Notes: a model not told the origin generated them from the letters alone. Shown: positions 48,194 to 58,165, numbered from the stretch's first letter. The stretch is 64,000 nucleotides of DNA from JB111 sp049856175 (GCF_049856175.1 NZ_JBNDNA010000002.1:243648-307647), one strand, 5' to 3'. Made by a program: numbers and translations.

Positions 48194-49408
48194 GTGCGCC
48201 ACTACCTCGACCACGCCGCCGCGACCGACCTCCTCCCGGAGGCCGCCGCCGCGCACGCGGACGAGCTGGCTCGGCAGGTCGCGGCGCCGGGCAACCCGTC
48301 GAGCGGGCACGCCGCGGGGCGCGCGGCCCGGGCCCGCTGGGAGGAGGCACGCGAGCGGATCGCCGCGGCCCTGGACGCGGACGCCGCCGAGGTGATCCTC
48401 ACCTCGGGCGCGACGGAGGCCGACACGCTCGCGTTGACCGGCGTGGTGCGCGCCGCGCACCTGGCCCGCAGGACCCCGCGCTGCGTGGCGCACTCCGCGG
48501 TCGAGCACCCCTCCGTGCTGAGCACTGCCCGGCACCTCGAGGACGACGGCCTCTCGGTCGCCCACCAGCTCCCCGTGCTCCCCGACGGACGGCTCGACCT
48601 CGACGCCGCCCGCGAGGTCCTGTCCTGCCCGCCGGCCCTGTACTCCGTGACCGCCGTGTGCCACGAGACCGGCGTGGTCCAGCCGCTCCGCGAGCTCGTG
48701 ACGATCGCCCGCACCGCGGCCGACCGGGAGCGCCCGCGCGGCGTGCCCGTGCACACCGACGCCTCCCAGGCGCTCGGCGTCCTGCCCGTCCGGTTCCACG
48801 CCGACGACCTCGACGCGTGCACGATCGCCGGGCCGAAGATCGGCGGGCCGGTGGGGACGGGTGCCCTCATCGCCCGGCGTGACCTGGAGCTGGCCCCGGT
48901 CGGGGGCGGTGGCGGCCAGCAGCGCTCGGTCCGGTCCGGCACCCTCGACGTCGCGGGGGCCACGGCGCTCGCCGTCGCCGTCGAGCACGCGGTGGCCACG
49001 CGTGAGGCGCACGCCGCCCGGATGTCCGCACTGCGCGCCGAGCTCGTGTCCGGGATCGCGTCACGGATCCCCGGACTCGTCGTCACCGGCCCCGACCCGG
49101 ACCGGCCGGAGAGCGCGGAGGTGAGCCCCGCCGTCGTGCACGTGCGGATCCCCGGCGCGGACCCGGACGCGCTCCTGCTCGCCCTCGACGCCGCGGGGAT
49201 CGACGCCTCGCCGGGCGCGGCCTGCACCACCGGCGTCCTCGGTGCGAGCGACGTCCTGCTCGCCATGGGCCTGTCCGAGGCCGACGCGCGCACCGGCCTG
49301 CGCCTCTCGATGGGCCGCACCACCACCGCGGACGACGTCGTGGCCGTCGTCCGCGCACTGCCCGGCGCGGCCGAGTCCGCCCGGGCGGTGGGCGCCCTCT
49401 CGTCCTGA
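48194..49408 (+). CDS. cysteine desulfurase (IscS/NifS family)
   Basis: PLP enzyme that takes sulfur from cysteine for thiolation and Fe-S assembly. 404 residues. N-terminal YLDHAAATDLLPEA, TSGATEADTLAL, VEHPSVL, HTDASQALG, PLP lysine K215 in GPKIGGPVGTGAL, and active-site C344 in SPGAACTTGVLG. Two spots differ from the common consensus: CHETG where NNETG is usual, and Pro rather than His before the PLP lysine. Position directly before mnmA suggests it supplies sulfur for tRNA 2-thiouridine. GTG 48194 is fixed by the -10 box. Confidence 0.9.
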   Translation: MRHYLDHAAATDLLPEAAAAHADELARQVAAPGNPSSGHAAGRAARARWEEARERIAAALDADAAEVILTSGATEADTLALTGVVRAAHLARRTPRCVAHSAVEHPSVLSTARHLEDDGLSVAHQLPVLPDGRLDLDAAREVLSCPPALYSVTAVCHETGVVQPLRELVTIARTAADRERPRGVPVHTDASQALGVLPVRFHADDLDACTIAGPKIGGPVGTGALIARRDLELAPVGGGGGQQRSVRSGTLDVAGATALAVAVEHAVATREAHAARMSALRAELVSGIASRIPGLVVTGPDPDRPESAEVSPAVVHVRIPGADPDALLLALDAAGIDASPGAACTTGVLGASDVLLAMGLSEADARTGLRLSMGRTTTADDVVAVVRALPGAAESARAVGALSS

Positions 49409-49435
49409 GTCGCTGCTGCCCGGGCCGCGGTGCGC

Positions 49436-49441
49436 GACAAT
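49436..49441 (+). promoter_or_regulatory. possible -10 box of mnmA
   Basis: GACAAT about 31 nt before ATG 49473. Unlike its neighbours, mnmA would have a short leader with a ribosome-binding site (GGAAGGA). Confidence 0.35.
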
Positions 49442-49472
49442 GGCTGGCGCCCACCGACCCGGAAGGATCCCC

Positions 49473-50567
49473 ATGCGCGTGCTCGCCGCCCTCAGCGGAG
49501 GCGTCGACTCCGCCGTCGCCGCGGCCCGCGCCGTCGAGGCCGGCCACGACGTGGTCGGCATCCACATGGCGCTGTCCCGCAACCGCGCCGAGCACCGGTC
49601 CGGCTCCCGCGGCTGCTGCTCGATCGAGGACGCCTCCGACGCCCGCCGCGCGGCCGACATCCTCGGCATCCCGTACTACGTGTGGGACCTGTCCGAGCAG
49701 TTCGACGACCTCGTGGTCAAGGACTTCCTCGAGGAGTACCAGGCGGGCCGCACGCCCAACCCGTGCGTGCGCTGCAACGAGCACGTGAAGTTCTCCGTCC
49801 TCGCCGACCGCGGCCGGGCCCTCGGCTTCGACGCCGTCGCCACCGGCCACTACGCGCGCCTCGAGCACACGGGCGCCGGGCCCCGGCTGTTCCGCTCCGC
49901 CGAGCCGGACAAGGACCAGAGCTACGTGCTCGCCGTCGCCGGCCGCGAGGGGCTCGGCCGCGCGCTGTTCCCCCTCGGGGACGTGCGCGCGAAGGCCGAC
50001 GTCCGCGCCGAGGCCGAGGCCCGGGGCCTGCCGGTCGCCACCAAGCCCGACTCCTACGACATCTGCTTCGTCGCCGACGGCGACACCGCCGGCTTCCTGC
50101 GCTCCCGCCTCGGTGAGCAGCCCGGCGAGATCGTGGGCACCGACGGCGAGGTCCTCGGCGAGCACGACGGCGCGTACGCCTACACGGTGGGGCAGCGCAA
50201 GGGTCTCGGCCTCACGCGGCCCGCCGCGGACGGCCGGCCGCGCTACGTGCTCGACGTCGACACCTCGACCGCGCGCGTCGTCGTCGGTCCCGCCGAGCTG
50301 CTCTCCACCCGGCGGATCGAGGCGGGCGACGTCGTGTGGCTCGCCGACGACCACCCCGCCGAGGTCCCCACCGAGGCCGCCGTGCAGATCCGCGCCCACG
50401 GGGCGGCGCACCCGGCCGTGGTCACGCGCGACCGTGACGAGCACGGGGCCGAGCGCCTGGGCATCGACCTGCGCGAGCCGATCCGGGGCGTCGCCGCCGG
50501 TCAGAGCGCGGTGGTCTACCTGGGCGACCGCGTCCTCGGCCAGGCGACGATCAGCTCGCGGGGCTGA
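49473..50567 (+). CDS. mnmA: tRNA-specific 2-thiouridylase
   Basis: Thiolates U34 of tRNA-Lys, -Glu and -Gln using sulfur relayed from a cysteine desulfurase. 364 residues. The PP-loop is VLAALSGGVDSAVAAARAVE; catalytic cysteines lie in PNPCVRCNEHVKF and SYDICFVADGD; the GQRKGLGL segment opens the central domain, and a C-terminal beta-barrel contacts the tRNA. A motif CCSIEDASDARRAAD is typical of this branch. ATG 49473 has GGAAGGA upstream. The gene order desulfurase-mnmA is functionally coherent. Confidence 0.95.
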   Translation: MRVLAALSGGVDSAVAAARAVEAGHDVVGIHMALSRNRAEHRSGSRGCCSIEDASDARRAADILGIPYYVWDLSEQFDDLVVKDFLEEYQAGRTPNPCVRCNEHVKFSVLADRGRALGFDAVATGHYARLEHTGAGPRLFRSAEPDKDQSYVLAVAGREGLGRALFPLGDVRAKADVRAEAEARGLPVATKPDSYDICFVADGDTAGFLRSRLGEQPGEIVGTDGEVLGEHDGAYAYTVGQRKGLGLTRPAADGRPRYVLDVDTSTARVVVGPAELLSTRRIEAGDVVWLADDHPAEVPTEAAVQIRAHGAAHPAVVTRDRDEHGAERLGIDLREPIRGVAAGQSAVVYLGDRVLGQATISSRG

Positions 50568-50615
50568 CCGGCCACGCTCTCCGGTCGGGCCCCTCCGGCC
50601 GGGTCGGTTCGGGCC

Positions 50616-50621
50616 TACCGT
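50616..50621 (+). promoter_or_regulatory. -10 box of nudC, leaderless
   Basis: TACCGT, 6 nt before ATG 50628; no ribosome-binding site. Confidence 0.5.
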
Positions 50622-50627
50622 GGGGCC

Positions 50628-51584
50628 ATGCCGATGCTCGACGACCTGCCCCTCGCCCGCTCCACCGTCGACCAGGCCGCGGAGCGGCGGAACGAGGACG
50701 GCCTCTACGACCGGCTCCGTCAGGAGCCCGGCACCAGGGTGCTGCTCGTGCGGCGCGGCGAGGTCGCCGTCGACGGCGACGCGCTGGTCCTTCTCACGCC
50801 CGGCCAGCTGCCGAGCATCGGCTGGGACGCGGAGCGCATCCACCTCCTCGGGGCGGACGCCGACGGCACCTATCTCTCGGCCGACCTTCCGGACGACCTG
50901 GGCGACGTGCGGGACCTCGACGGCGTGCCGGTCGTCGAGGACGCGGCGCTCGTCGAGGCGGTGCACGGCCTGGAGTTCGCCCACCTGCGCGACGTCGGCG
51001 ACGCGCTGTCCGACCGGGACGCGGGCCTCGCCACGACGGCCGTCGCCCTGTCGACCTGGCACCACCGGCACCCCCGCTGCCCGCGGTGCGGGGAGCCGAC
51101 GGAGGTGCAGGCGGCGGGCTGGGTCCGGCGCTGCACGACCGACGAGGAGCAGCACTTCCCGCGCACGGACCCGGCCGTCATCGTCGCCCTCGTCGACGAC
51201 CGCGACCGCCTCCTGCTCGGTCACGCCGCGCACTGGCCCGCGGGCCGGTTCTCCACGCTCGCGGGCTACGTCGAGTCGGGCGAGGCCGCCGAGGAGGCCG
51301 TGCGCCGGGAGATCATGGAGGAGGCGGGCGTGCGCGTCGTCGACATGGAGTACCGGGGCTCGCAGCCGTGGCCGTTCCCGTGCTCCCTCATGCTCGGCTA
51401 CACCGCCCGGATCGAGGGTGTGGAGGACGCGCGGCCGGACGGCGAGGAGGTCACCGAGCTGCGCCTGTTCACGCGCGACGAGCTCGCGGCGGCGGTCCGG
51501 GTGGGCGACGTCTACCTGCCGATGCGCAGCTCGATCGCCCGCTCGCTCATCGAGGACTGGTACGGCGGCGAGCTCCTCGGCTGA
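50628..51584 (+). CDS. nudC: NAD+ diphosphatase / RNA deNADding Nudix hydrolase
   Basis: Hydrolyses NAD(H) and removes NAD caps from RNA. 318 residues. The zinc-ribbon region reads CPRCGEPTEVQAAGWVRRC with only three Cys, the usual actinobacterial form. The Nudix box follows in GYVESGEAAEEAVRREIMEE-AGV, and the NudC-specific SQPWPFPCSLMLGY. The position next to mycoredoxin and uvrD2 is the same as in mycobacteria. ATG 50628 is set by the -10 box. Confidence 0.93.
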   Translation: MPMLDDLPLARSTVDQAAERRNEDGLYDRLRQEPGTRVLLVRRGEVAVDGDALVLLTPGQLPSIGWDAERIHLLGADADGTYLSADLPDDLGDVRDLDGVPVVEDAALVEAVHGLEFAHLRDVGDALSDRDAGLATTAVALSTWHHRHPRCPRCGEPTEVQAAGWVRRCTTDEEQHFPRTDPAVIVALVDDRDRLLLGHAAHWPAGRFSTLAGYVESGEAAEEAVRREIMEEAGVRVVDMEYRGSQPWPFPCSLMLGYTARIEGVEDARPDGEEVTELRLFTRDELAAAVRVGDVYLPMRSSIARSLIEDWYGGELLG

Positions 51585-51628
51585 GCCGAGGCGCCGCGCT
51601 CCTCGCGCGGTGTGCCGCCGCGCGGGTG

Positions 51629-51889
51629 TCAGCCGGCCAGGTGCGCGCGGACCTCGCTGAGCGAGGGGTTCGTCGCCGTCGAGCCGTCCGCGAACAGGAC
51701 GGTGGGCACCACCTGGTCGCCGCCGTTGACCTCGGCCACCAGCGCGGCGGCGTCGGGCGTCCGCTCGATGTCGACCTCGGTGAACTCGACGCCGGCGGAG
51801 GTCATCTGCTTCTTGAGGTTGCGGCAGTACCCGCACCAGGTCGTCGTGAACATCGTGACCGTGCCGGGCCGGGGGGTGGGGACCGTCAT
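51629..51889 (-). CDS. mycoredoxin (glutaredoxin-like)
   Basis: Reduces mixed disulfides with mycothiol, the actinobacterial thiol. 86 residues, a single thioredoxin-fold domain. Active site WCGYC (C19, C22), then VEFTEVDIERTPDAAALV, cis-Pro in QVVPTVLFADGS, and a C-terminal helix. This is the Mrx1 pattern. ATG 51889 follows GAAGGACG on the minus strand. It is divergent from uvrD2; the 232 bp between show no clear operator. Confidence 0.92.
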   Translation of the reverse strand: MTVPTPRPGTVTMFTTTWCGYCRNLKKQMTSAGVEFTEVDIERTPDAAALVAEVNGGDQVVPTVLFADGSTATNPSLSEVRAHLAG

Positions 51890-52108
51890 CGTCGTCCTTC
51901 GCGTGGGGGAGGGGGCGGGGCGTCGTTCGTCGCCGACGGGGGTCGACCATGACGACGACCCCACCGTACGCCGATGCCTCAGCAGCGCGTCAGCGTGTCG
52001 CGTGGACCGGGTTCGGGATCGGACTCGGGACGGTCGCGGACCAGGGACGCAGAGCGCCGCGGAGGTCCGGTGATCCACAGGCGGGGCGTCGGTGTCGTCG
52101 CCCCCTGA

Positions 52109-52114
52109 GACACT
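52109..52114 (+). promoter_or_regulatory. possible -10 box of uvrD2, leaderless
   Basis: GACACT, 7 nt before ATG 52122. Weaker than the TA-starting boxes elsewhere in the window. Confidence 0.35.
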
Positions 52115-52121
52115 GGGGGCG

Positions 52122-54242
52122 ATGTCCGACCCGCTGACCGAACCCGCCGACCCGACCCGTGACCCGTCCGCGCCCGAGCCCGCCGCCGGTGAGCCCGCGG
52201 AGCTCCTCGAGGCGCTCGACCCGGACCAGCGGGCGGTCGCCGAGCACCTGACCGGACCGATGTCCGTGCTCGCCGGCGCCGGCACGGGCAAGACACGGGC
52301 CATCACCTACCGCATCGCCTACGGCGTGCGCACCGGCGCGTACGACCCGCGGCGGATGCTCGCCGTCACGTTCACCGCGCGCGCCGCCGGCGAGCTCCGC
52401 TCCCGCCTGCGGGACCTCGGCGCCGGCGCCGTCCAGGCCCGCACGTTCCATGCCGCGGCCCTGCGCCAGCTGTCGTACTTCTGGCCGCGCGTCGTCGGCG
52501 GGGCGGTCCCGCAGATCGCTCCGCACAAGGCGAGCCTCGTCGCCGAGGCCGCGGGCCGGCTCGGGCTCGGTGCCGACCGGGTGACCGTGCGCGACCTCGC
52601 CGCCGAGGTCGAGTGGTCCAAGGTCAGCCTGGTGACCCCCGAGGACTACCCGCGCGTCGCCGCGAAGACCGACCGGGACGAGGTCGGCGGCCACGACCGC
52701 GCCACGATCGCCCGGCTCCTCGAGCTGTACGAGTCGGTCAAGACCGAGCGGGGCGTCATCGACTTCGAGGACGTCCTGCTCTCGATGGTCGCGATGCTCA
52801 TCGAGCGCACCGACGTCCGTGACGAGGTGCGCGGGCAGTACAACCGGTTCGTCGTCGACGAGTACCAGGACGTCTCGCCGCTGCAGCAGCGTCTCCTCGA
52901 CCTCTGGCTGGGCGACAGCAAGGAGCTGTGCGTCGTCGGGGACGTGAGCCAGACGATCTACTCGTTCACGGGGGCGACCCCGCGCTTCCTCACCGAGTTC
53001 CCCAGGCGGTACCCGGGCGCCGCCGTCGTGCGGCTCGTGCGGGACTACCGCTCCACGCCCCAGGTCGTGCGCGTGGCCAACGAGATCCTCGCCCGCGCCG
53101 GCCGTGACCGGGACCGGGCCGCCGTCGAGCTCGTCGCGCAGCGGCCCAGCTCCGTGCCGGTGCGGTACGAGACCTACGACGACGACGCCGCCGAGGCTGC
53201 CGGGGTCGCCGGCCGGATCGGGGAGCTCGCCAAGGAGGGGGTCTCCCTCAGCGAGATGGCGGTCCTGTTCCGGACCAACGCCCAGTCCGAGGCGCTCGAG
53301 CAGGCGCTCGCGGAGCAGGGCATCGGTTACCTCCTGCGGGGCGGCGAGCGCTTCTTCTCCCGGCGTGAGGTCCGCGAGGCGATCGTGCTGCTGCGCGGCG
53401 CCGTCCGCTCGATGGCCGACGCCGAGCTCGGACCTACCGTGCGGGACCTGCTCTCCGGCGCCGGGTGGTCGCCCGAGCCGCCCGCCCAGCGCGGCGCCGC
53501 CCGCGAGAGGTGGGACGCGCTGAACTCCCTCGTCCAGCTGGCCGACGACCTGGCCGCGACCAGGCGGGCCGATCTGGGCGACTTCGTCGCCGAGCTCGAC
53601 GAGCGCGCCTCGGCCCAGCACGCGCCCACGGTGGAGGGCGTGACCCTGGCGTCGTTCCACGCGGCCAAAGGGCTGGAGTGGGACGCCGTGTTCCTCGTCG
53701 GCGTGTCCGAGGGGCTCCTGCCGATCTCCCACGCGGGCGACTACGCGGAGATCGCCGAGGAGCGCCGCCTGCTCTATGTCGGGGTCACGCGTGCCCGCGA
53801 GCACCTCGAGCTGAGCTTCGCCCGCGCGCGTCAGGTCGGCGGACGCGCGAGCCGCAAGCGGTCGCGGTTCCTCGACGGCATGTGGCCGGAGGAGGAGCGC
53901 GCCGGTCGTGGCGCAGGAGGTGACCGGGTCGGCAAGCGGGCCGCCGCACGGGCCCGGGCGGAGACCTTCGCGACCGAGCACCCGGAGGCGGTCGAGCTCT
54001 TCGAGGGGCTGCGCGCCTGGCGGGCCGACGCCGCCCGACTGCGCGGCTGGCCGGCCTACTCGGTGCTGCCGGACGCGACCCTCCAGCAGATCGCCGTGCA
54101 CCGTCCGGCGGACCTGCGCCAGCTCGGTCTCATCCGGGGCGTGGGCGCCACCAAGCTCGACCGGTTCGGTGGCCAGGTGCTGGCGGTCGTCCGTGGCGAG
54201 GACGTCGACGTCGAGGAGTGGCTCGCCCGCACCGAGGGGTGA
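52122..54242 (+). CDS. UvrD2-type ATP-dependent DNA helicase
   Basis: Superfamily 1A 3'-5' helicase. 706 residues. Walker A AGTGKTRAITYRIAYG (K57), AVTFTARAAGELRSRL (motif Ia), Walker B VVDEYQDVSPLQQRLLDLW, GDVSQTIYSFTGA (motif III), VTLASFHAAKGLEWDAVFLV and YVGVTRAREHLELS (motifs V-VI). A C-terminal HRDC domain (residues about 625-700) identifies the UvrD2 branch, as in mycobacteria. ATG 52122 is preferred over an in-frame GTG at 52092, which lies upstream of the possible -10 box. Confidence 0.93.
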   Translation: MSDPLTEPADPTRDPSAPEPAAGEPAELLEALDPDQRAVAEHLTGPMSVLAGAGTGKTRAITYRIAYGVRTGAYDPRRMLAVTFTARAAGELRSRLRDLGAGAVQARTFHAAALRQLSYFWPRVVGGAVPQIAPHKASLVAEAAGRLGLGADRVTVRDLAAEVEWSKVSLVTPEDYPRVAAKTDRDEVGGHDRATIARLLELYESVKTERGVIDFEDVLLSMVAMLIERTDVRDEVRGQYNRFVVDEYQDVSPLQQRLLDLWLGDSKELCVVGDVSQTIYSFTGATPRFLTEFPRRYPGAAVVRLVRDYRSTPQVVRVANEILARAGRDRDRAAVELVAQRPSSVPVRYETYDDDAAEAAGVAGRIGELAKEGVSLSEMAVLFRTNAQSEALEQALAEQGIGYLLRGGERFFSRREVREAIVLLRGAVRSMADAELGPTVRDLLSGAGWSPEPPAQRGAARERWDALNSLVQLADDLAATRRADLGDFVAELDERASAQHAPTVEGVTLASFHAAKGLEWDAVFLVGVSEGLLPISHAGDYAEIAEERRLLYVGVTRAREHLELSFARARQVGGRASRKRSRFLDGMWPEEERAGRGAGGDRVGKRAAARARAETFATEHPEAVELFEGLRAWRADAARLRGWPAYSVLPDATLQQIAVHRPADLRQLGLIRGVGATKLDRFGGQVLAVVRGEDVDVEEWLARTEG

Positions 54243-54302
54243 GGCGTGCGGCACGAGGCCGCCTGATAGGGGCCGCCTCGGACGGGTCCGACGATCTCTT
54301 CC

Positions 54303-54341
54303 GTTAATTCCCTTGTGCCGCGCCACCGTGCCGCCTAATGT
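54303..54341 (+). promoter_or_regulatory. whiB7 promoter with adjacent AT-rich activator site
   Basis: TTGTGC (54313-54318) and TAATGT (54336-54341) are separated by exactly 17 nt. GTTAATT (54303-54309), one of the few AT-rich patches in the region, sits just upstream of the -35. WhiB7 proteins bind sigma-A and contact AT-rich DNA next to the -35 with their AT-hook, so autoactivation is likely. Confidence 0.75.
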
Positions 54342-54418
54342 CACATCTGTCCGTGTCGAACGGGATCGGGTCTAGCCAGCCACGACGGTCCCCCGCTGAG
54401 GAGAAGGAGGTGCTCGGG

Positions 54419-54634
54419 ATGATGAACACCAGCTACGCGATCGATTGCGATCTCGCCGTGACTGCTGCCAACGCGCGTGACGCGCTCGCGGGCACCGTCG
54501 GCACCCTCCTCGCGGGTGGTGTCGCTCCCTTCATGGGGAGTCGTGGCGGCGAGGCACCGGGGGTGAACTCCGCCCTCGCTCGCCCGCGAACCTGCGCGCG
54601 CCCCACGGCGCACCTCCGTCCCGACCTGGGCTGA
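54419..54634 (+). CDS. upstream open reading frame in the whiB7 leader
   Basis: 71 codons beginning MMNTSYAIDCDLAVTAANAR. It has one of the strongest ribosome-binding sites in the window, AAGGAGG (54404-54410), 8 nt before ATG 54419. The product shows no domain or signal peptide. Its last codons (HLRPDLG then TGA) cover the first arm of the attenuator at 54618-54625. The position, strong initiation and overlap suggest that translation itself is the signal: ribosomes finishing the frame would prevent antitermination. whiB7 genes of mycobacteria are controlled through an upstream frame; this one is independent in sequence as far as I can tell. Confidence 0.6.
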   Translation: MMNTSYAIDCDLAVTAANARDALAGTVGTLLAGGVAPFMGSRGGEAPGVNSALARPRTCARPTAHLRPDLG

Positions 54635-54670
54635 CACGCTCCGCGTGCGCCGTCGGGACATCCCGACGGC
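54618..54670 (+). promoter_or_regulatory. whiB7 attenuator: mutually exclusive antiterminator and terminator
   Basis: Arm 1 GTCCCGAC (54618-54625) is the exact complement of arm 2 GTCGGGAC (54652-54659). Arm 2 is also part of a perfect 10-bp hairpin with arm 3: GCCGTCGGGA (54649-54658) and TCCCGACGGC (54661-54670), a terminator-like stem with almost no loop. Only one of the two pairings can form. Arm 1 lies inside the end of the upstream frame. Confidence 0.7.
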
Positions 54671-54718
54671 CTAGTCGCCGTCCCCCACCAGGAGACCGAC
54701 GCACGACCGGAGCACCCG

Positions 54719-55072
54719 ATGAGCACGCAGACCACTGCGTACCTGGCCCCGTCCACCAGAAGCGACGCGACGAACCGTCCCGTCCCCGTCACGATCGGCC
54801 TCGCGCCGCCCTTGCCCGCCGACGACGCGGGCACCGACGAGCTGCCCTGCCTGACCTCGGACGACCCCGACCTGTGGTTCGCCGAGCGCACGGCCGACGT
54901 CGAGCTCGCCAAGTCCCGGTGCGCGCCCTGTCCCCTGCGGGAGGCCTGCCTGGCCGGCGCCGTCGAGCGCGGAGAGCCGTGGGGCGTGTGGGGCGGAGAG
55001 GTCTTCGTCGACGGCGTCGTCGTGGCCGTCAAGCGCGGCCGCGGACGCCCGCGGAAGGACGCCGCCGCGTGA
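54719..55072 (+). CDS. whiB7: WhiB7 antibiotic-response transcription factor
   Basis: Fe-S-containing regulator that binds sigma-A and activates intrinsic resistance genes after ribosome inhibition. 117 residues. Four cluster-binding cysteines C44, C68, C71 and C77 (CAPCPLREAC), the WhiB turn GVWGGE at 89-94, and the WhiB7-specific AT-hook RGRGRPRK at 106-113. DPDLWFAERTADVELAK is the usual N-terminal segment. ATG 54719 follows CCGGAGC. The neighbourhood (uvrD2 upstream) is the same as in mycobacteria. Control is by its own promoter and the leader attenuator. Confidence 0.95.
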   Translation: MSTQTTAYLAPSTRSDATNRPVPVTIGLAPPLPADDAGTDELPCLTSDDPDLWFAERTADVELAKSRCAPCPLREACLAGAVERGEPWGVWGGEVFVDGVVVAVKRGRGRPRKDAAA

Positions 55073-55109
55073 GGCGGGCGGCGGGAACACGTCTCCCGCC
55101 GCCCGCCTC
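55071..55109. terminator. strong terminator after whiB7, overlapping its stop codon
   Basis: 16-bp perfect arms (55071-55086, GAGGCGGGCGGCGGGA; 55094-55109) with a 7-nt loop. The first arm starts at the second base of the whiB7 TGA. It serves the convergent ThiF-like gene as well. Confidence 0.85.
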
Positions 55110-55226
55110 ACCTCGACCACGGCCGGGCGCCTGTCGCCGCGCCCGTGCCGGAACCGAGCGCGCTGCCCCCGTTTCCACCCCGGGTGCACCGCACCGCGCT
55201 CGACCCGGGCGCGCCGCCCTCGAGCC

Positions 55227-56252
55227 CTACCCGGGTACGGGGGCGGTGCACCCGCACTCCGGGTGCACCGCCCACTCCCGCCTGATCTCCTCGCCGTCGA
55301 GGTCCAGCTCGAGCGACGCCCCGGTGAGCGCGTGCGGCGTGCCCGGCGCATCGAGGTACGCCGTGGCGGCGCCCACCGCCGTGGCGGCCGCCCAGCTCGC
55401 CTGCGCGTAGGACTCCGCGGGCTCGGGCAGCACCCGCAGCTGGGTGGCGACCGCCGGCCACGCCCGCTCGGCCGCGGCGCGGGCGACGTCGAGGCACCGC
55501 ATGCACGGACCCCGCCCGGGCACGACCAGCGGTCCGACGGTGGTCGCCAGCTCGCCCACGACGACGACGAGATGCGCGACGTCCTCCTGCGCGAGCCGAC
55601 GCAGCAGCGGGGGATCGCTCACCCTGGGCGTCGTCACCACCACGAGATCGGGACGGGTCCCGGGGGCGGCGCCGATCCGGAGCGCGGGCACGGCCGCCCG
55701 GAGGTCGTCCACCACGCACGACTCCCGCGTCCGACCGACGTCCGGCGCCCGGTAGGGCAGCACGTCGGTGGACAGCACCGGTGCCGGGTCCGAGACGAGG
55801 AGCGTGCCGACGCCCGCCGCGGCGAGGCCGGTCGCCGTCAGGGCGCCGGTGCGACCGAGACCGGTGACGCCGACGACCGTGCGCTCCCGCACCGTGTCGG
55901 CCGCGGGCAGACCTGCCAGACCCGCCCGGTCGCGCCACTGGGCGTCACCCGTGGCACCGTCGCCCGCCGGGCGGCGGCCCGAGCCGTGCCCGATGATCTC
56001 GGACGCCTGGTGGGTGAGGACACCGGCGCGCGTGAGCAGCTCGACGAGGTGGTCCACCTGGCTCTTCGTCAGTCCGGCCGTCGCCCCGTACCGGTGCAGG
56101 TCTGCCCTCGTGGGCGCCCGGTCGAGCGCCTCGAGCAGCCGCTGCTCGGCGCCGGTGAGCCCGTCGAGGACCACCGCGCACCGCGGGTCGGTCCCCACCT
56201 GCGAGGACCCGGCGCCCCGCCACAGCACGTCCATCCCGGACACCAGTCGCAT
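55227..56252 (-). CDS. ThiF/MoeB-like E1 family protein
   Basis: About 341 residues. An N-terminal segment resembling the winged-helix/RRE region of peptide cyclodehydratase-type proteins (residues 30-85, TRADLHRYGATAGLTKSQVD) is followed by an adenylating-type Rossmann fold (VVGVTGLGRTGALTATGLAA, VLSTDVLPYRAPDVG) and zinc ligands in GPCMRCLDVA and HPECGCTAP. The nucleotide loop is GLGRTG, and the usual Arg and Asp of active E1s are not evident, so activity is uncertain. Orthologues sit beside whiB7 and UPF0182 genes in other actinobacteria; function unknown. ATG 56252 was chosen for the GGGGGTGG site upstream. Confidence 0.75.
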   Translation of the reverse strand: MRLVSGMDVLWRGAGSSQVGTDPRCAVVLDGLTGAEQRLLEALDRAPTRADLHRYGATAGLTKSQVDHLVELLTRAGVLTHQASEIIGHGSGRRPAGDGATGDAQWRDRAGLAGLPAADTVRERTVVGVTGLGRTGALTATGLAAAGVGTLLVSDPAPVLSTDVLPYRAPDVGRTRESCVVDDLRAAVPALRIGAAPGTRPDLVVVTTPRVSDPPLLRRLAQEDVAHLVVVVGELATTVGPLVVPGRGPCMRCLDVARAAAERAWPAVATQLRVLPEPAESYAQASWAAATAVGAATAYLDAPGTPHALTGASLELDLDGEEIRREWAVHPECGCTAPVPG

Positions 56253-56423
56253 CTCGACCACCCCCGGGACGCAGGTTGCCAGCCCGGCGGGTGGCCGGGT
56301 CGGCGTCGTCCCCAGGTGGTGGGTGGCTGTGGACCTGGCGCCGTGACGACCCGGTGCGGTGCGGACCGGGAGTGGTCACGAACGGGAGTGGTCAGGACCG
56401 GGCGCGGGCAGCGCCGTCCGGAG

Positions 56424-58028
<1,605 letters not shown>

Positions 58029-58153
58029 GGCACTCCTCGGCATCGGTCGTGGTGCCACGGTAGTGCGCGCGGACCTGCGGCCCGGGATCGGTTCGCCCAC
58101 GGCTAAGGCCGCAGGTCCCCGCCGCCGTGTGACCGGTCGTGGCCGGTGAGAGG

Positions 58154-58159
58154 CATGAT
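58154..58159 (+). promoter_or_regulatory. -10 box of the PDZ protease gene, leaderless
   Basis: CATGAT, 6 nt before GTG 58166; no ribosome-binding site. Confidence 0.45.
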
Positions 58160-58165
58160 GGCCGG

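Noticed and set aside
51060..51180. NudC zinc ribbon missing its fourth Cys
   Set aside because: From memory, actinobacterial NudC proteins commonly show this three-Cys form, so it is not a defect.
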